Source: Saccharomycodes ludwigii
Lineage: Eukaryota; Ascomycota; Saccharomycetes; Saccharomycodales; Saccharomycodaceae
Assembly (NCBI RefSeq): GCF_020623625.1
Contig: NC_060202.1
Coordinates: 1,258,501 to 1,322,500 of the forward strand
DNA: 64,000 bases
Direction of reading: 5' to 3'
Below, piece after piece: positions 61,933-64,000 of the stretch. Position numbers and translations under genes: made by a program. The first letter of the stretch is position 1. Every line of letters begins with the position of its first letter. The notes under the pieces were generated by a model. It was not told where the DNA came from. It searched no databases and saw only the letters and a program-made list of their open reading frames with translations.

Positions 61933-62565
61933 GATAAGATAATATATGTATTTTGTCTGTACTACTTTAGTTTTGTGAGAACTGGGAAACCTTGGTATAA
62001 ATCGGGTGTTCTTTGTTATTAGTAGAAGTGGAACTAAAACTAGTGGGTTTATTGGCGCTTTCTTTCTTTTTTTTTTTTTTGCCATCCATTTTATGAAAAA
62101 GCAAAAAAAAAAAAAAAAAAAAAAAAAAGAAAAATTTTGTAGATATTTTTTCACTCAAAAAATATATATATATATATATATATTTATAATAAAGTCACTT
62201 GCTACGAAATCCAACAACATGCAGCTTTGATCTTTTTCTCAAAGTGTCAAAAAAAAAAAAGCTTTTTTTCCAGTAAAAATCAAATTGAAAACGAGTTTAA
62301 CCATAACGAAACAAATTGGAACCGTTCTTATATTCGTAAAGTTTATCAGTATTAATGACCTTAAAATCATATTTTAAAAAAGTTTTATTTTGCTTATTGC
62401 CTTTTTAATTTTTTTTTTTTTTTTACATATATATATATATATTTCATTATTTATCTTTGGTTTTTATAGATATATATGAGTTTTCTTTTTTTTTTTTTTT
62501 TTTTCCCTATTTTTTTTTACTATTTTTTTATTATGTGTTTATATATTAAACATGTTAATACATAT
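61933..62565. other. Intergenic, MKT1 3' end to CCT2 promoter
   Basis: 0.63 kb with A tract (62104-62128), TA repeats (62162-62182, 62428-62441) and T tracts. No gene seen. Confidence 0.7.
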
Positions 62566-64000
62566 TTAATCTTTTACTTCAAATGTACTTTGGGCAAACA
62601 ACACTGCATTTTTGTAGATCTCGTAATCTCTTTCATTAGTAATTCCAACTCTATTACATTCTTTAATTAAACTTGAAAATTGACTAATAATTTTAAATCC
62701 CTTTTTAAAAACTTCTTGTTTGATATCACCATTAATCAATTTATTGGCATGAAAACAGTCAGAAACCATTTTTTCTGCTTCAGAGCCTATTGAACCATTA
62801 TGTAAACATTTTTGCAAATAAAACTCCCACATCATAGCCATTAAAGTGTTTGGTATAGGCAATTTGAATAACATTTGTGCTACAATCTTGTGAACCCACT
62901 CGCTATTATTTTTCAAGCTTAACCTATCGAATTCGCCACTACATAAACATGAAACGCATACTGAATCAAACATTTCAGACATATTCAATTGAACAAATTG
63001 GAAATAATCTCTAAAACATAATAAAGAACGATCTATAGGTCCATGATAATTAAAAGGTTTGGATGGGAACGAAAATAATAACATCAAGCGGGAAATTATT
63101 GTAATGTACCTAGATTCAATTGGATAGCTGTCTAGGGTAAATTTAGATAAAGAACTGTTGTAGGAAATGGCATCGTTACTGCTAGCATTCTCAGTAGCAG
63201 CTAAGGAATCATTCAAGCTTATGCTACTGTATTTCATGAACATTAGTAAAACCAAAAATTCAGAACCATCTTCAATCCCCAAAGAGTTAAAGTTCAAGAA
63301 AATTTCTCCGTATTTAGTTGCTTTTAAAGTTTTCTTGCTATAATCCACGTCAAAAAACCCCAATAAAATTAAAAATCTTAATAAAACGGTCGATAACAAA
63401 TCATAGGGAGTTCTCAATTTTTTTCCAAGTTCAATGTTGTTTGGAAAAATAACGTCAGCAACAAAAAATTTAGATTCCCAATCGGCATTTTTATCATCGA
63501 ATAGTTTAATAAAATTTGCCACGGTGAACGGTTCGTCCTTATCTGTTTTCACCAATATATGATTCATTCTTTCAAAAACGGACGGACTCATTTTATGAGA
63601 AATATTAGTCTCTTTCGGGCCAAACCAGTCTAGATGTTTAATTGCTTTGATTTGGTAATATCTATTAATTGGAGCAGTTAATAAGTTTAATTCTTTACTT
63701 TTAAAGTCATCTATAGATTTGTCTACCAACGTGCGATACGATGGTATAAACATCGATCCTAACGGAATATCTTCTTTGTAAACCCCACTGCAAATAGCAT
63801 CTAACAACTTACCGCTAGTAATCAACCCTAAAGAATAGTAAAAATAATACTCGTGTGGCAATCTTTGAGAAATAAACTCGTGAGCATTATTTGGGATTTT
63901 CGATTTATCCTCAGCATTAGGTGTAAAGATAGAAACTCTACCATTTTCGAATAAAACAGGCATATTTCTTAAAGAGGAAACACCCTTTTCATATTTGGAA
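62566..64000 (-). CDS. MKT1: Post-transcriptional regulator Mkt1, C-terminal part (5' end outside window)
   Basis: Mkt1 binds Pbp1 and promotes translation of HO and mitochondrial-protein mRNAs in P-bodies or stress granules. The frame is open to the right edge, so about 477 C-terminal residues are visible of an expected 830 or so. It reads SKYEKGVSSLRNMPVLFENG at the edge, so the internal Met at 63963 is not the start. Visible blocks include FISQRLPHEYYFYYSLGLIT, NRYYQIKAIKHLDWFGPKET and NTLMAMMWEFYLQKCLHNGS, from the MKT1 central and C-terminal domains. The N-terminal XPG-like domain lies outside. Strand and position after CCT2/END3 match YNL085W. Confidence 0.9.
   Translation of the reverse strand, partial: SKYEKGVSSLRNMPVLFENGRVSIFTPNAEDKSKIPNNAHEFISQRLPHEYYFYYSLGLITSGKLLDAICSGVYKEDIPLGSMFIPSYRTLVDKSIDDFKSKELNLLTAPINRYYQIKAIKHLDWFGPKETNISHKMSPSVFERMNHILVKTDKDEPFTVANFIKLFDDKNADWESKFFVADVIFPNNIELGKKLRTPYDLLSTVLLRFLILLGFFDVDYSKKTLKATKYGEIFLNFNSLGIEDGSEFLVLLMFMKYSSISLNDSLAATENASSNDAISYNSSLSKFTLDSYPIESRYITIISRLMLLFSFPSKPFNYHGPIDRSLLCFRDYFQFVQLNMSEMFDSVCVSCLCSGEFDRLSLKNNSEWVHKIVAQMLFKLPIPNTLMAMMWEFYLQKCLHNGSIGSEAEKMVSDCFHANKLINGDIKQEVFKKGFKIISQFSSLIKECNRVGITNERDYEIYKNAVLFAQSTFEVKD

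Noticed and set aside
61933-62154. CCT2 extended start
   Set aside because: The conserved 527-aa protein starts at 61932. The extension is homopolymer-derived.
1-64000. Transposons, LTRs, tRNA genes or rRNA
   Set aside because: No A/B-box tRNA pair, no reverse transcriptase, integrase or transposase frame, and no long terminal or inverted repeats were found by eye.

Overview
The window is a nuclear segment of a budding-yeast genome. It is very AT-rich, with long A/T tracts between genes, Asn/Ser-rich coding insertions, canonical yeast introns (GTATGT, TACTAAC, TAG) and single-exon genes. Gene identities and order match two Saccharomyces cerevisiae regions interleaved into one. One is the chromosome IX block YIL130-YIL142 (ASG1, FKH1, CSM2, RPL16A, FLX1, VHS2, OM45, TMA108, TPM2, REV7, AXL2, CCT2). 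The other is the chromosome XIV block YNL068-YNL085 (FKH2, RPL16B, TOM7, LAT1, RNH201, MSK1, MLF3, IMP4, MKS1, APJ1, NIS1, TPM1, EOS1, SWS2, PMS1, SAL1, END3, MKT1). The four ohnolog pairs (FKH1/2, RPL16A/B, VHS2/MLF3, TPM1/2) are each present once. This is the order expected before the yeast whole-genome duplication, so the organism is most likely a non-WGD Saccharomycetales yeast. The strong AT bias and long homopolymers would suit Saccharomycodaceae such as Saccharomycodes, but the species is an inference.

Layout: 0-3.3 kb, 3' part of ASG1 (+). 4.1-10.7 kb, FKH, CSM2 and RPL16 in tandem (+). 11.2-19.2 kb, FLX1, TOM7, LAT1, RNH201 and MSK1 (-). 21.5-23.1 kb, VHS2/MLF3 (+). 23.8-32.9 kb, IMP4, MKS1, OM45 and APJ1 (-). 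33.8-36.6 kb, TMA108 (+). 36.8-39.5 kb, NIS1 (-). 40.6-44.7 kb, TPM, EOS1 and SWS2 (+). 44.9-47.7 kb, PMS1 (-), divergent from REV7 (+) at 47.9-48.7 kb. 49.0-50.8 kb, SAL1 (-). 51.9-53.5 kb, an ACOT9-like thioesterase (+). 54.0-57.1 kb, AXL2 (-). 58.9-60.1 kb, END3 (+). 60.3-61.9 kb, CCT2 (-). 62.6 kb to the right edge, the C-terminal part of MKT1 (-).

These are ordinary chromosomal genes, not a pathway cluster. Several share themes. Mitochondrial genes are FLX1, TOM7, LAT1, MSK1, OM45, SWS2, SAL1 and the thioesterase. Genome maintenance is represented by CSM2, RNH201, PMS1 and REV7. Bud site, septin and actin functions are represented by AXL2, NIS1, VHS2/MLF3, TPM and END3. Candidate cell-cycle sites fit these roles: MCB boxes (ACGCGT) before RNH201 and between PMS1 and REV7, three SCB boxes upstream of AXL2, and Swi5/Ace2-like boxes upstream of NIS1.

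I saw no mobile element, LTR, tRNA, rRNA or CRISPR array, and no clearly new multi-gene system. The most useful novelties are two introns behind tiny first exons (9 nt in FKH, 18 nt in TPM) that simple gene calling would miss, a non-syntenic thioesterase gene, and a few small coding-like ORFs of unknown nature.
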